A stretch of 64,000 nt of DNA from Flavobacterium sp. (GTDB lineage: Bacteria; Bacteroidota; Bacteroidia; Flavobacteriales; Flavobacteriaceae): positions 248,001 through 312,000 of the forward strand of contig NZ_JAHEBT010000053.1 in NCBI RefSeq assembly GCF_024642105.1. Reading direction: 5' to 3'. Of this stretch, positions 30,010 to 38,197 are shown piece by piece. The position numbers were made by a program, and so were the translations under genes. The first letter of the stretch is position 1. Each line of letters begins with the position of its first letter. Below the pieces are notes generated by a model. That model worked only from the letters and a program-made list of their open reading frames with translations. It had not been told where the DNA came from and did no database searches.

Positions 30010-30591
30010 ATGCACAATCCCAAAATCAACATCATAAAAACAGAAGTACTTTCCAAACAGAAGTTTATTCTGAAAAAAATCACTTATGATTATACAAAAG
30101 AAGATACAACAGTCGAACAACAAACTCGTGAAATATATTACCGCGGAAATGGCGCCGTTATTCTATTATACAACATTACCCACAAAACAATTATTTTAAC
30201 TCGCCAATTTCGTTTACCCACCTATCTAAACGGAAATACATCGGGAATGCTAATAGAAGCTTGTGCGGGAATGCTAGACGAAGACAATCCTATTGATTGT
30301 ATAAGAAGAGAAACAGAGGAAGAAACAGGTTACCGACTATCATCAGTAAAAAAAGTGTTTCAATCGTATATGTCTCCTGGTGCTGTTACTGAAATATTAC
30401 ACTTTTTTATTGGTGAATACCAATCCGAAATGAAAGTTTCGGAAGGTGGCGGACTTGCAGAAGAACACGAGAATATCGAAGTTCTTGAATACCCATTTAA
30501 TGAAGCCTACCAAATGATAACTTCGGGCGAAATAACTGATGCCAAAACCATTATGTTATTGCAATATGCTAAAATAAATCTGCCTTTGTAA
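30010..30591 (+). CDS. Nudix hydrolase, NudK/GDP-mannose pyrophosphatase-like
   Basis: Hydrolyses a nucleoside diphosphate linked to another group. The 193 residues contain the Nudix box GMLDEDNPIDCIRRETEEETGY (GX5EX7REXXEEXG pattern), preceded by an RQFRLP segment and followed by the MSPGAVTEILHFF loop that is typical of the ADP-ribose/GDP-mannose pyrophosphatase group. The natural substrate is not proven. It begins 14 bases after the purA terminator; meaB follows. Confidence 0.82.
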   Translation: MHNPKINIIKTEVLSKQKFILKKITYDYTKEDTTVEQQTREIYYRGNGAVILLYNITHKTIILTRQFRLPTYLNGNTSGMLIEACAGMLDEDNPIDCIRRETEEETGYRLSSVKKVFQSYMSPGAVTEILHFFIGEYQSEMKVSEGGGLAEEHENIEVLEYPFNEAYQMITSGEITDAKTIMLLQYAKINLPL

Positions 30592-30640
30592 AGTAGACGC
30601 AAGTATATTTTAGTATTTTTACTCTTCAAATCCTTTTGAC

Positions 30641-31729
30641 TTGACTTCTAAGAAAGCACATTCTTCGGCATTACAAGAAAAAGCTGGTATTTCGCAACCC
30701 GAAAGTATCAGTAGTCAGTCTGTAGAACATATCCAACACTCTCGAAAAGTACAGCCCTCAGCCGAGGAACTCGTTGAAGGAATTCTATCTGGGAACATAA
30801 CCGCTTTAAGTCGTGCTATTACCTTGGTTGAAAGTACCAATCCGATTCATTTGGCAAAAGCCAATACCATCATCAATAGTTGTTTGCCTCATGCGAATCA
30901 ATCGGTACGAATTGGTATCACAGGAGTTCCAGGTGTGGGAAAAAGTACGTTCATTGAAGCCTTTGGAAAACACTTAACAAGCCTTGGAAAGAAAGTAGCC
31001 GTTTTAGCCGTAGATCCAAGTAGCACGATAAGTCATGGGAGTATTTTGGGAGACAAAACCCGAATGGAAGAGTTAGTCAAAGATCCCAATGCGTTTATTC
31101 GTCCATCAGCCTCTGGAGAAACATTAGGAGGAGTAGCTCGAAAAACTCGTGAAACAATCACGCTTTGCGAAGCGGCTGGATTTGATACTATTATCATTGA
31201 AACGGTTGGTGTAGGACAAAGCGAAACAGCGGTTCATAGCATGGTCGATTTCTTTTTACTCTTAAAAATAGCTGGAGCTGGAGATGAACTTCAAGGTATT
31301 AAAAGAGGTATTATGGAAATGGCAGATGCAATTGTTATCAACAAAGCTGATGGAGACAATATCAAAAAAGCGCAATTTGCCAAAGTTGAATTCAATCGTG
31401 CATTGCATTTATTCCCAGCCAAAAAATCAGGATGGACTCCTAAAACAGCTACTTGTAGCGCTCTTACTTCCGAAGGTATTCCTGAAGTTTGGAACACCAT
31501 AACTGAATTTCTAAACGTAACTCAATCCAATTACTATTTCTTTGAAAAGCGCAAAGAACAAAACCAATTTTGGATGTTAGAGACCATTAACGACCAACTA
31601 AAATCGAATTTTTATAGCGATTTTGAAATTCAACAATTGCTTGAATCCACAAAAAAAGCGGTGCAAAATGATGAAATTTCACCCTTTGCAGCCGCCACTT
31701 TATTGTTAGAAAAGTATTTTACTAAATAG
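30641..31729 (+). CDS. meaB: Methylmalonyl-CoA mutase-associated GTPase MeaB
   Basis: G-protein chaperone that guards and reactivates the B12-dependent methylmalonyl-CoA mutase. It has Walker A GVPGVGKST (95-102), then DPSSTISHGSILGDKTRM, ETVGVGQSE and the NKAD GTP-specificity motif (VINKADGD). The first 40 residues are polar and not conserved. No ATG precedes it in frame; the start is TTG 30641. The mutase genes are at 55989-59527, 24 kb away. Its stop is 1 base from the stop of the next, convergent gene. Confidence 0.9.
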   Translation: MTSKKAHSSALQEKAGISQPESISSQSVEHIQHSRKVQPSAEELVEGILSGNITALSRAITLVESTNPIHLAKANTIINSCLPHANQSVRIGITGVPGVGKSTFIEAFGKHLTSLGKKVAVLAVDPSSTISHGSILGDKTRMEELVKDPNAFIRPSASGETLGGVARKTRETITLCEAAGFDTIIIETVGVGQSETAVHSMVDFFLLLKIAGAGDELQGIKRGIMEMADAIVINKADGDNIKKAQFAKVEFNRALHLFPAKKSGWTPKTATCSALTSEGIPEVWNTITEFLNVTQSNYYFFEKRKEQNQFWMLETINDQLKSNFYSDFEIQQLLESTKKAVQNDEISPFAAATLLLEKYFTK

Positions 31730-31730
31730 A

Positions 31731-31958
31731 TTATTCTTCGTATCGACCAATTTCTCGATCATAAAATTCATTGGCAGCTACAATCAAAGCTTCCATTTCT
31801 GCATTCAACTCCGCTTCATCTAAGTCTTCGGCTTCTTCCATAAATTCCACCTCATCGTCTTTCAAATTAATGATGAAACGAGGGTAATCTAAATGAATGA
31901 TAAAAATATCATCTGGAAAATCGGTATTGTCGCCTAATAAAAATTTTGGTAATTCCAT
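31731..31958 (-). CDS. Conserved hypothetical acidic protein
   Basis: 75 residues, rich in Asp/Glu, with no domain I recognise. Seen: MELPKFLLGDNTDFPDDIF and a long acidic helix (EFMEEAEDLDEAELNAEM). Cytoplasmic by lack of signal. It lies right behind the prohibitin-like gene on the same strand with a 25-base gap, so the two probably share a transcript. Confidence 0.6.
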   Translation of the reverse strand: MELPKFLLGDNTDFPDDIFIIHLDYPRFIINLKDDEVEFMEEAEDLDEAELNAEMEALIVAANEFYDREIGRYEE

Positions 31959-31983
31959 TGTATGTGTTTAAACGTTAATCTAA

Positions 31984-32892
31984 TTATTTATCCGAAAGAA
32001 TTACAGGTGCATTGCCTTTACCGTTCATAAAAATGATTTTGGTATTTGGCGAAGACGCTAATTCTTTTTGTGCTTTAATTTGTTCGTATTGCAATTGTTT
32101 GTCTGACAATCCTGTTGAAATAATTCGTTGGTAATCCGCAATACCTTGCGCTTCTACTCGTTTACGTTCTGCTTCTTGTTTTTCTTTTTGCAAAACGAAC
32201 GTCATTTTTTGAGCATCTTGTTCGGCATTAATCTTACTTTCGATAGTAGTTTTTACAGAAGTTGGCAAATTAATATTTCGAATCAACAACTGTTCTAAAA
32301 CCAACCCTCTGCTTTTGAAATCAGCTTCAATGGTTTTGAAAATACGTTGTTGAAATTCATTTCGTTTGGTAGAATACAAGGCCACCGCATCATAATAAAC
32401 TGCGTTGTCACGAATACGTGTTCTAGTAACTGGTCGAACAATTTTATCCGCATAATTTACTCCAATTTGTTTGAAAATCTTTGGTGCTAATTCAGGAGAA
32501 ATTCGGTATAAAACCGTCAAATCAATCACTACTTCCAATCCGTCGTTAGATAATACTCGGATGGCATCGTCACCTTCTTGAGCGCCCTCCCCATGAATCG
32601 CTGACATGGTGTAATTTTGAGTTTGAATATCAAAATCGGTAACATCCAAAAGTGGATTGATAATATGCAGTCCGCTTTCTAAAACATCAGGATCAACATT
32701 TCCATATAATGATTTTACACCTACTTTCCCTGCGTCAATTTGTTTGAACATCGACGAAAAAAGCCCCAGAGCAATCACCACGAAACCGAATAATTTAAGA
32801 ACATTTGAATATTTAGAAAAAGGGGTACTGTTGTTTTTCAATGAAAAACTCAACAATAACAAGATAATTCCAAGAATAATAAATACGATCAT
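31984..32892 (-). CDS. Prohibitin/SPFH family membrane protein
   Basis: 302 residues with two short hydrophobic segments at the N-terminus (about 2-17 and 31-48), an SPFH/Band 7 domain (VDPDVLESGLHIINPLLDV, LTVLYRISPE) and a long C-terminal coiled coil rich in KQEAERKRVEAQG, as in prohibitins. Family members form ring scaffolds in the inner membrane that affect proteolysis. A TAGTTTTG box on the minus strand (32945-32938) 46 bases upstream is a likely promoter. Confidence 0.85.
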   Translation of the reverse strand: MIVFIILGIILLLLSFSLKNNSTPFSKYSNVLKLFGFVVIALGLFSSMFKQIDAGKVGVKSLYGNVDPDVLESGLHIINPLLDVTDFDIQTQNYTMSAIHGEGAQEGDDAIRVLSNDGLEVVIDLTVLYRISPELAPKIFKQIGVNYADKIVRPVTRTRIRDNAVYYDAVALYSTKRNEFQQRIFKTIEADFKSRGLVLEQLLIRNINLPTSVKTTIESKINAEQDAQKMTFVLQKEKQEAERKRVEAQGIADYQRIISTGLSDKQLQYEQIKAQKELASSPNTKIIFMNGKGNAPVILSDK

Positions 32893-32970
32893 TTTTTTTG
32901 ATTTAGGAAGGTTAAACTATTGTATTGGTCTAAAAACCAAAACTAAAGTTACACATTTAAAGTTGTAAAA

Positions 32971-34344
32971 CTAATTTTCAGTAACTAATCGTTTCGAGAT
33001 TCTCGCAAAGCGAATATACAAAAATAAAGCCGCCGCTGACAATCCTGCCAAAAGTCCTATCCAAATTCCCACCGCTTTCAACTCAGTGTAACGGCCTAGA
33101 TAAAATGAGATTGGAAACCCAATCAACCAATAGGCAACAAAAGTAATATACATGGGAATTTTCACATCTTGCAATCCACGCAATGCGCCTAAAACAACTA
33201 CTTGAATTCCGTCCGACAATTGGAATACTGCCGCTACTAAAAGTAACTGAGCCGTAATGCCTATAATTTCTTGATTATCTAAATATTGAGCTGAATCGCT
33301 CATATTTAAAAACAAATGCGGCAAATAATTATGAAATGCCACAAATACAATTCCGAATATCGTTTCTAAAATAATAGCTAACAAAAAGATAGAACGAGCT
33401 ACAATAATCATATTTTTAAAATCAGCCATTCCTTTACTATGACTCACGCGAATCATGGCTGTAACACTCAATCCCATGGCTACCATAAAGGTAGAGGACG
33501 CTAAAGTCAATGCAATCTGGTTCGCCGCTTGATTGTTTTTTCCCAAAGAACCCGAAAGCCAAATGGCAGCCGTAAACAATGTTACTTCAAACAACATTTG
33601 CATGGCAGAAGGCAATCCCAAATCGATAATTTTTCGTAGCATTGACTTTTTAATTTCTCTAAAACTAAAGTTTTTGAAGTATTTTCGAAATTTCTCATTA
33701 TGTCTCAACAACAAATGAAGAAAAACTACCATCATAATTCGGGAAATAACGGTACCTAAAGCAGCACCTAAAACACCCATTTTAGGAAAAACCCACACGC
33801 CATAAATCAAAACATAGTTGAAGAAAATATGCACCACATTGGCCATAAAAATAGCATACATAGAATATTTTGTTTCAGACAATCCATCCGCAAATTGCTT
33901 GTAGCCTTGGTACATAATCACTGGAATCAAGGAAAAAGCTACCCAGTCAATATACGGAGCTGCCATATCGGCCACAATTTTAGGTTGATGCATTAAATAC
34001 ATGATGGGTTTAGACAAAACCGTTACAATGAATAAAGCAACTCCCAAAACCGTACACAACAACAAGCCGTGATGAAAGGTAGTTCTGATTTTTTTATCGT
34101 CTTTTTCAGCATCTGCTTCGGAAATCAAGGGCGTAATAGCAGTCGAAAAACCAATCCCTAACGACAACGCAATAAAAATAAAACTGTTACCTAACGAAAC
34201 CGCCGCCAATTCAGTAGAACCTAAATTCCCCACCATAAAATTATCTACGATTCCAATCAGGGTATGTCCCAACATTCCTAAAATAACGGGATAGGCTAAT
34301 TTAATATTATAAGAGAACTCTTTGGTATAAGTAGCTAATTTCAA
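32971..34344 (-). CDS. MATE family multidrug efflux transporter
   Basis: Inner membrane cation-coupled drug/toxin exporter with about twelve hydrophobic helices in two similar halves. Seen: KLAYPVILGMLGHTLIGIVDN, LAAVSLGNSF and the GFSTAITPLISEAD region of the NorM group. Start is unsure: no ATG is suitable. The TTG at 34344 gives MKLATYTKEFSYN, the usual N-terminus of flavobacterial MATE proteins; a TTG at 34437 would overlap the end of mtaB by 50 bases and add 31 atypical residues. Confidence 0.8.
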   Translation of the reverse strand: MKLATYTKEFSYNIKLAYPVILGMLGHTLIGIVDNFMVGNLGSTELAAVSLGNSFIFIALSLGIGFSTAITPLISEADAEKDDKKIRTTFHHGLLLCTVLGVALFIVTVLSKPIMYLMHQPKIVADMAAPYIDWVAFSLIPVIMYQGYKQFADGLSETKYSMYAIFMANVVHIFFNYVLIYGVWVFPKMGVLGAALGTVISRIMMVVFLHLLLRHNEKFRKYFKNFSFREIKKSMLRKIIDLGLPSAMQMLFEVTLFTAAIWLSGSLGKNNQAANQIALTLASSTFMVAMGLSVTAMIRVSHSKGMADFKNMIIVARSIFLLAIILETIFGIVFVAFHNYLPHLFLNMSDSAQYLDNQEIIGITAQLLLVAAVFQLSDGIQVVVLGALRGLQDVKIPMYITFVAYWLIGFPISFYLGRYTELKAVGIWIGLLAGLSAAALFLYIRFARISKRLVTEN

Positions 34345-34387
34345 AATAGGTTGAGGGTATTTAAAAGGCAACTGCCTATGATTATAA

Positions 34388-35716
34388 TTAAGCCAAAGTT
34401 TCCACAAACTGAACACGAACACTTCCGTCTTCGTCAATATGTGTCAACTGAATTTTGCGTAATGTATTGGCCAATTGCGGATTCCAAGGCGCTTTCACTT
34501 TGACATAATTTTCAGTAAACCCGTGAATATAGCCTTCTTTATTTTCCGTTTCAAACAAAACAGTTCTTTCCGTTCCTAACTGACTTTCATAAAAAGCACG
34601 ACGTTTTTTTACCGATAACCCTCGAAGCATCTTACTGCGTTTAGCACGCACATTAGCAGGAACAACTCCTTCCATTTCGGCAGCTTCAGTATTGTCCCGC
34701 TCCGAATAGGTAAACACGTGCAAATACGAAATATCCATTTCGTTCAAGAAATGATAGGTTTCCAAGAAATGTTCGTCTGTTTCGCCTGGAAAACCAACAA
34801 TCACATCCACACCAATACAGGCGTGAGGCATCACTTCTTTGATTTGATTGACTCTGTCGGTATACACTTCACGCAAATAACGGCGTTTCATTAATTTCAA
34901 TATGTCATTACTTCCGGATTGCAACGGAATATGGAAATGAGGTACAAAAGTCTTGCTTTTGGACACAAAATCAATCGTTTCGTTTTTTAGCAAATTCGGT
35001 TCGATTGACGAAATTCGCAAACGCTCAATGCCGTCCACTTGGTCCAAAGCTTGCACCAAATCTAAAAAAGTATGTTCGTGTTTTTTATTCCCAAATTCCC
35101 CTTTACCATAATCGCCAATATTCACTCCAGTCAACACAATTTCCTTGATGTTTTGTTCCGAAATTTCTTTGGCATTTTGCAAGACATTTTCTAAGGCATC
35201 ACTTCGCGAAATACCTCTTGCCAAAGGAATTGTGCAATAGGTACATTTGTAATCGCAACCGTCTTGTACTTTCAAGAAAGCACGAGTTCGGTCGCCTATA
35301 GAATAACTACCCACATAAAAATCAGCTTCGGCAATCTCGCACGAATGTACTTCGCCAAAATCATTTTTAGATAAATCGTTTACATAATCGGCTAATTTGA
35401 ATTTTTCTGTCGCCCCAAGTACCAAATCCACTCCATCTACAGCGGCTAATTCTTCCGGTTTCAATTGCGCATAGCAACCCACCGCAGCCACAAAAGCCTT
35501 GTCGTTCAACTTCATCGCTTTTCGCACCACTTGCTTGAACTGTTTATCGGCATTTTCAGTTACAGAACAGGTATTAATTACATACATATCTGCCACTTCT
35601 TCAAAATCCACACGATCAAAACCTTCGTCTTGTAAATTGCGTGCAATAGTCGAAGTTTCCGAAAAATTCAGTTTACAACCCAGCGTATAAAAAGCTACTT
35701 TTTTTCTTTCTGACAT
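34388..35716 (-). CDS. mtaB: tRNA t6A37 methylthiotransferase MtaB
   Basis: Radical SAM enzyme that adds a methylthio group to t6A at tRNA position 37. 442 residues: the N-terminal UPF0004 domain with Cys in YTLGCKLN, INTCSVTE and AVGCYAQ (second cluster), the radical SAM CxxxCxxC in CDYKCTYCTIP, and a C-terminal TRAM domain. I use ATG 35716 (MSERKKVAFY); upstream in-frame codons run into a structured RNA element that lies just before the gene. The MATE gene follows. Confidence 0.92.
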   Translation of the reverse strand: MSERKKVAFYTLGCKLNFSETSTIARNLQDEGFDRVDFEEVADMYVINTCSVTENADKQFKQVVRKAMKLNDKAFVAAVGCYAQLKPEELAAVDGVDLVLGATEKFKLADYVNDLSKNDFGEVHSCEIAEADFYVGSYSIGDRTRAFLKVQDGCDYKCTYCTIPLARGISRSDALENVLQNAKEISEQNIKEIVLTGVNIGDYGKGEFGNKKHEHTFLDLVQALDQVDGIERLRISSIEPNLLKNETIDFVSKSKTFVPHFHIPLQSGSNDILKLMKRRYLREVYTDRVNQIKEVMPHACIGVDVIVGFPGETDEHFLETYHFLNEMDISYLHVFTYSERDNTEAAEMEGVVPANVRAKRSKMLRGLSVKKRRAFYESQLGTERTVLFETENKEGYIHGFTENYVKVKAPWNPQLANTLRKIQLTHIDEDGSVRVQFVETLA

Positions 35717-35749
35717 TCTTTTGATTTTTTTGGGCGAAACCCCAGGCAG

Positions 35750-35866
35750 ATTATCCAATGGGTAAAACCCATTTATCCCAGCCTGTGGTCGGGCTATTCG
35801 CTGTATCTTTTGCTTCGCTATCGCTTCACAAAAGGATGCCGCTGCTATCCCTTTCGCGGGACAAAA
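35750..35866 (-). ncRNA. Structured repeat, family A, copy 2, in the mtaB leader
   Basis: On the minus strand: GGATAGCAGCGGCATCC (35849-35833), stem CTTTTG/CAAAAG enclosing a variable loop, GATACAGCGAATAGC (35807-35793), then a perfect hairpin ATGGGT-TTT-ACCCAT (35772-35758). The core matches copies at 3278 and 55538. A promoter (TATTTTTG 35869-35862, TTG at 35895-35893, 23 bases apart) ends exactly where the element begins, so the RNA would start with it. It may be a 5' leader regulator of mtaB or a separate small RNA. Confidence 0.6.
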
Positions 35867-35895
35867 ATACGTACAAAAAACAACATATAAAACAA
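35862..35895 (-). promoter_or_regulatory. Promoter before the structured element and mtaB
   Basis: TTG at 35895-35893, 23-base spacer, TATTTTTG at 35869-35862, close to the TAnnTTTG consensus. The sequence from here to 36044 is otherwise AT-rich with no gene. Confidence 0.55.
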
Positions 35896-36015
35896 GACTA
35901 TATTAGTAGATTAGAAGCAGATAAATTTATCAATCTAAATATCTAATTCTATTTTTACGTTTCTTTATTCTTTTAATTAAATACTCAAACAATTAATTAC
36001 AAAAAATAAATTATA

Positions 36016-36023
36016 TATTTTTG
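36016..36023 (+). promoter_or_regulatory. Possible promoter -7 box of the lipoprotein gene
   Basis: TATTTTTG 22 bases upstream of the ATG at 36045. No TTG -33 box seen. Confidence 0.35.
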
Positions 36024-36044
36024 ATTTACTTTTAAAATTTTTAC

Positions 36045-36476
36045 ATGAAAAAAATCCTACCAAGCATTATATTCTTAACATTTATTTCTTGCAATCCTTT
36101 TAATGAAAATAAAGTTTTAAAATATAAAGACAATTTGATGTTTTTAGTTTCAAAATTTAATAAATATGACACCGGAACATATGATAAAGATGAATTTGAT
36201 GAGTTTATAATCAACGATATTGAGTCATTAAATATTGATATAGTTGTAAAAAATGGGAGTAAAATAAATCTGGACTATTCCGGATTTATTGAAGAAAATG
36301 ATAGTCTTATTATATTTATAAAAAAAGCAGATAATACATTTGATTTAGAAAAAAGAATAATTTATGATTATAAAAAACAACCAAGAAATTTTGGAAATAA
36401 GAATATAATTAACGCTTCATACAAAATAATACAATTAGACGAAAGATTATATTATTCTGAAACAGGGTTCGATTAG
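36045..36476 (+). CDS. Hypothetical small lipoprotein
   Basis: 143 residues, not recognised. It opens with a lipoprotein signal peptide: a basic start, a short hydrophobic core and a lipobox-like LTFISC with Cys 16. The rest is rich in Asn, Lys, Asp and Ile, with alternating strands. The gene is clearly more AT-rich than its neighbours, which fits recent gain, but small low-constraint genes can drift the same way. It converges with the Cof hydrolase gene; the stops are 2 bases apart. Confidence 0.6.
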   Translation: MKKILPSIIFLTFISCNPFNENKVLKYKDNLMFLVSKFNKYDTGTYDKDEFDEFIINDIESLNIDIVVKNGSKINLDYSGFIEENDSLIIFIKKADNTFDLEKRIIYDYKKQPRNFGNKNIINASYKIIQLDERLYYSETGFD

Positions 36477-36478
36477 TT

Positions 36479-37276
36479 TTATCTCAAAATAAAACGTCTC
36501 ACTACCTCAGCTACACCATGATCATTGTTTGAAGCCACAATGACATCAGCACGGTCACGCAATTCAGGAGTTACATTATCTACCCAAACGCCTAAACCAG
36601 CATATTCCACCATAGTTAAATCGTTTCCAGCATTGCCCACCGCAATAATTTCTTGCTGATGAATATTCAATTTATCGGCTAAAAACCGAATACTAGCGGC
36701 TTTATCAATCCCGTTTTGTGCTACTTCCAAAAAGAAAGGTTTGGACATACACACACTCAAATGTGGCATAGCCAGTTTTAAATGGGTTTCCACATTTTTC
36801 AAATACTCAGGATCTTCCAGCAAAATACATTTTATCGCGGAACTTTGCACTTCGGCCTTAAAATCAGGGACTTTATTGTGTGCTAAACCCGTAATGTTTT
36901 TTTCAATATCAATATATTGTGAGTCGGTTTCACTCACAATTTGATTATTCACATACGTGATAATATGCGTTTTGTGCTGTACACTATAATCGTACAGTGC
37001 ATGAATTTGTTCTTGGGTTAAGGTTTGCTCAAAGATAATTTCATCATTGGATAAATCCGTAATCACAGCTCCGTTATAGGATATCATATACGAATCATCC
37101 AAATGCAATTCTTTGGCATAAGCCGTCATGGCAGGCGTTGGTCGTCCAGAAGCCAAAATTACATATACCCCTAAATCCTTGGCTTGAGCCAACATTTTTT
37201 TATTCTCTTCAGAAATGGTATGGTCATCGGTCAACAAGGTGTCGTCCATATCTAAAACCAGCATTTTGTATTTCAT
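36479..37276 (-). CDS. Cof-type HAD-IIB hydrolase
   Basis: Cytoplasmic phosphatase of the HAD superfamily, subclass IIB with a cap domain. Seen: motif I LDMDDTLL, motif II ILASGRP, the cap, and motif IV GNAGNDLTMVE. Length 265 residues. Members act on sugar phosphates or flavin/PLP-type substrates; the true one is unknown. It is followed 18 bases downstream (in transcription) by no gene on this strand; DUF2007 and DEAD-like genes lie upstream and may be cotranscribed. Confidence 0.85.
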   Translation of the reverse strand: MKYKMLVLDMDDTLLTDDHTISEENKKMLAQAKDLGVYVILASGRPTPAMTAYAKELHLDDSYMISYNGAVITDLSNDEIIFEQTLTQEQIHALYDYSVQHKTHIITYVNNQIVSETDSQYIDIEKNITGLAHNKVPDFKAEVQSSAIKCILLEDPEYLKNVETHLKLAMPHLSVCMSKPFFLEVAQNGIDKAASIRFLADKLNIHQQEIIAVGNAGNDLTMVEYAGLGVWVDNVTPELRDRADVIVASNNDHGVAEVVRRFILR

Positions 37277-37294
37277 CTCTATACTGTTTCGAAA

Positions 37295-37513
37295 TTAAAT
37301 ACTCATTCTGAATTCTTCAATCACCGGATTGGCTTTGGCAAAATCGGTTTCCTGAATAAACAATTCCACCGCTAAATCAGCATTACCAAAACCTCCCAAT
37401 CGTGCCGATTGAATATTGTCTTTCTTCATAGTAGTAACCCCTGCTTCTTCTAATTTTTCCTGCAAGCCCATTGCTAATACTTCGCTTCCAGAAAACACTT
37501 TCATTAATCCCAT
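37295..37513 (-). CDS. DUF2007 family protein
   Basis: 72-residue protein of the DUF2007 group, a small ACT-like fold sometimes called putative signal-transducing protein. It shows VFSGSEVLAMGLQEKLEEAGV and the C-terminal acidic strand. No function known. The gene lies between the DEAD-like gene (17-base gap) and the Cof hydrolase gene (18 bases). Confidence 0.75.
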   Translation of the reverse strand: MGLMKVFSGSEVLAMGLQEKLEEAGVTTMKKDNIQSARLGGFGNADLAVELFIQETDFAKANPVIEEFRMSI

Positions 37514-37530
37514 AATTGTTTTTCTATTTT

Positions 37531-38163
37531 TTATTCTTCTTCCTCTTCGTATTCTTCAAAATCAAATTCATACGGTTCCAACAACATTTTGTCGGCCAAA
37601 ATAGCCACACGTTCAGTGTATTGTTCTGTAAAAATAATACGTTGTGTTTTGGCTATACTATTCGAAATACGCATAATTTTAGTATCATGACGCAATTTTA
37701 AAATCGGGTCGGCATCATCTAAAATAAATAGTTTCAAACGATTGACATTGTAGCCCGCAGTAGAAAACATATCACTTAATTTATTGGGCGTGCCAATCAA
37801 AACGTCAATCCCTGTAGAAATGTAATTTTTATCATAATCCATATCACCTTTGTCGTGAACACCATATACCTCTAGCGGGTCATATTTCCCATATTCTTCA
37901 AACAAAGCTTCCATTTCAAGCACCTTCGCTTTATCTTCAACAATGATTAGCGCCCGTGGCGATTCTTCTTGTTTTCCTGCTAATTGCTGAATCACATTCA
38001 GAACAATCGTAGTCGTTTTGCCACTACCCTTTGGCGCTACAATCAAACAATCGGCGCCGCTTTTAATCGTAGAAAATGTTTCTTGTTGCAACGCATTGGC
38101 TTCGGTTAAACCACTTTCGATTAAAGCATTTTGAAGGGCTTCGTTTATTTTTTTTAGTTTCAT
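37531..38163 (-). CDS. DEAD-box-like ATPase with a single RecA domain
   Basis: 210 residues that cover only the first RecA domain of a DEAD-box helicase: Q-motif area LQQETFSTI, Walker A APKGSGKT (43-50), GTPNKL (124-129), and motif II DDAD (149-152) in place of DEAD. Motif III (SAT) reads FTE, and no second helicase domain follows; instead an acidic EEYEEEEE tail ends the protein. So it is unlikely to unwind RNA alone. Neighbouring gene spacing shows it is not a cut fragment of a longer gene. It may be an RNA-binding ATPase or a regulator. Confidence 0.75.
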   Translation of the reverse strand: MKLKKINEALQNALIESGLTEANALQQETFSTIKSGADCLIVAPKGSGKTTTIVLNVIQQLAGKQEESPRALIIVEDKAKVLEMEALFEEYGKYDPLEVYGVHDKGDMDYDKNYISTGIDVLIGTPNKLSDMFSTAGYNVNRLKLFILDDADPILKLRHDTKIMRISNSIAKTQRIIFTEQYTERVAILADKMLLEPYEFDFEEYEEEEE

Positions 38164-38197
38164 TTTCTGTTATTAAGAGTACATTTTACTCGCTTTT

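Noticed and set aside
35758..35946. 62-codon frame on plus across the mtaB leader
   Set aside because: It runs through the structured repeat and promoter, with no recognisable protein features.
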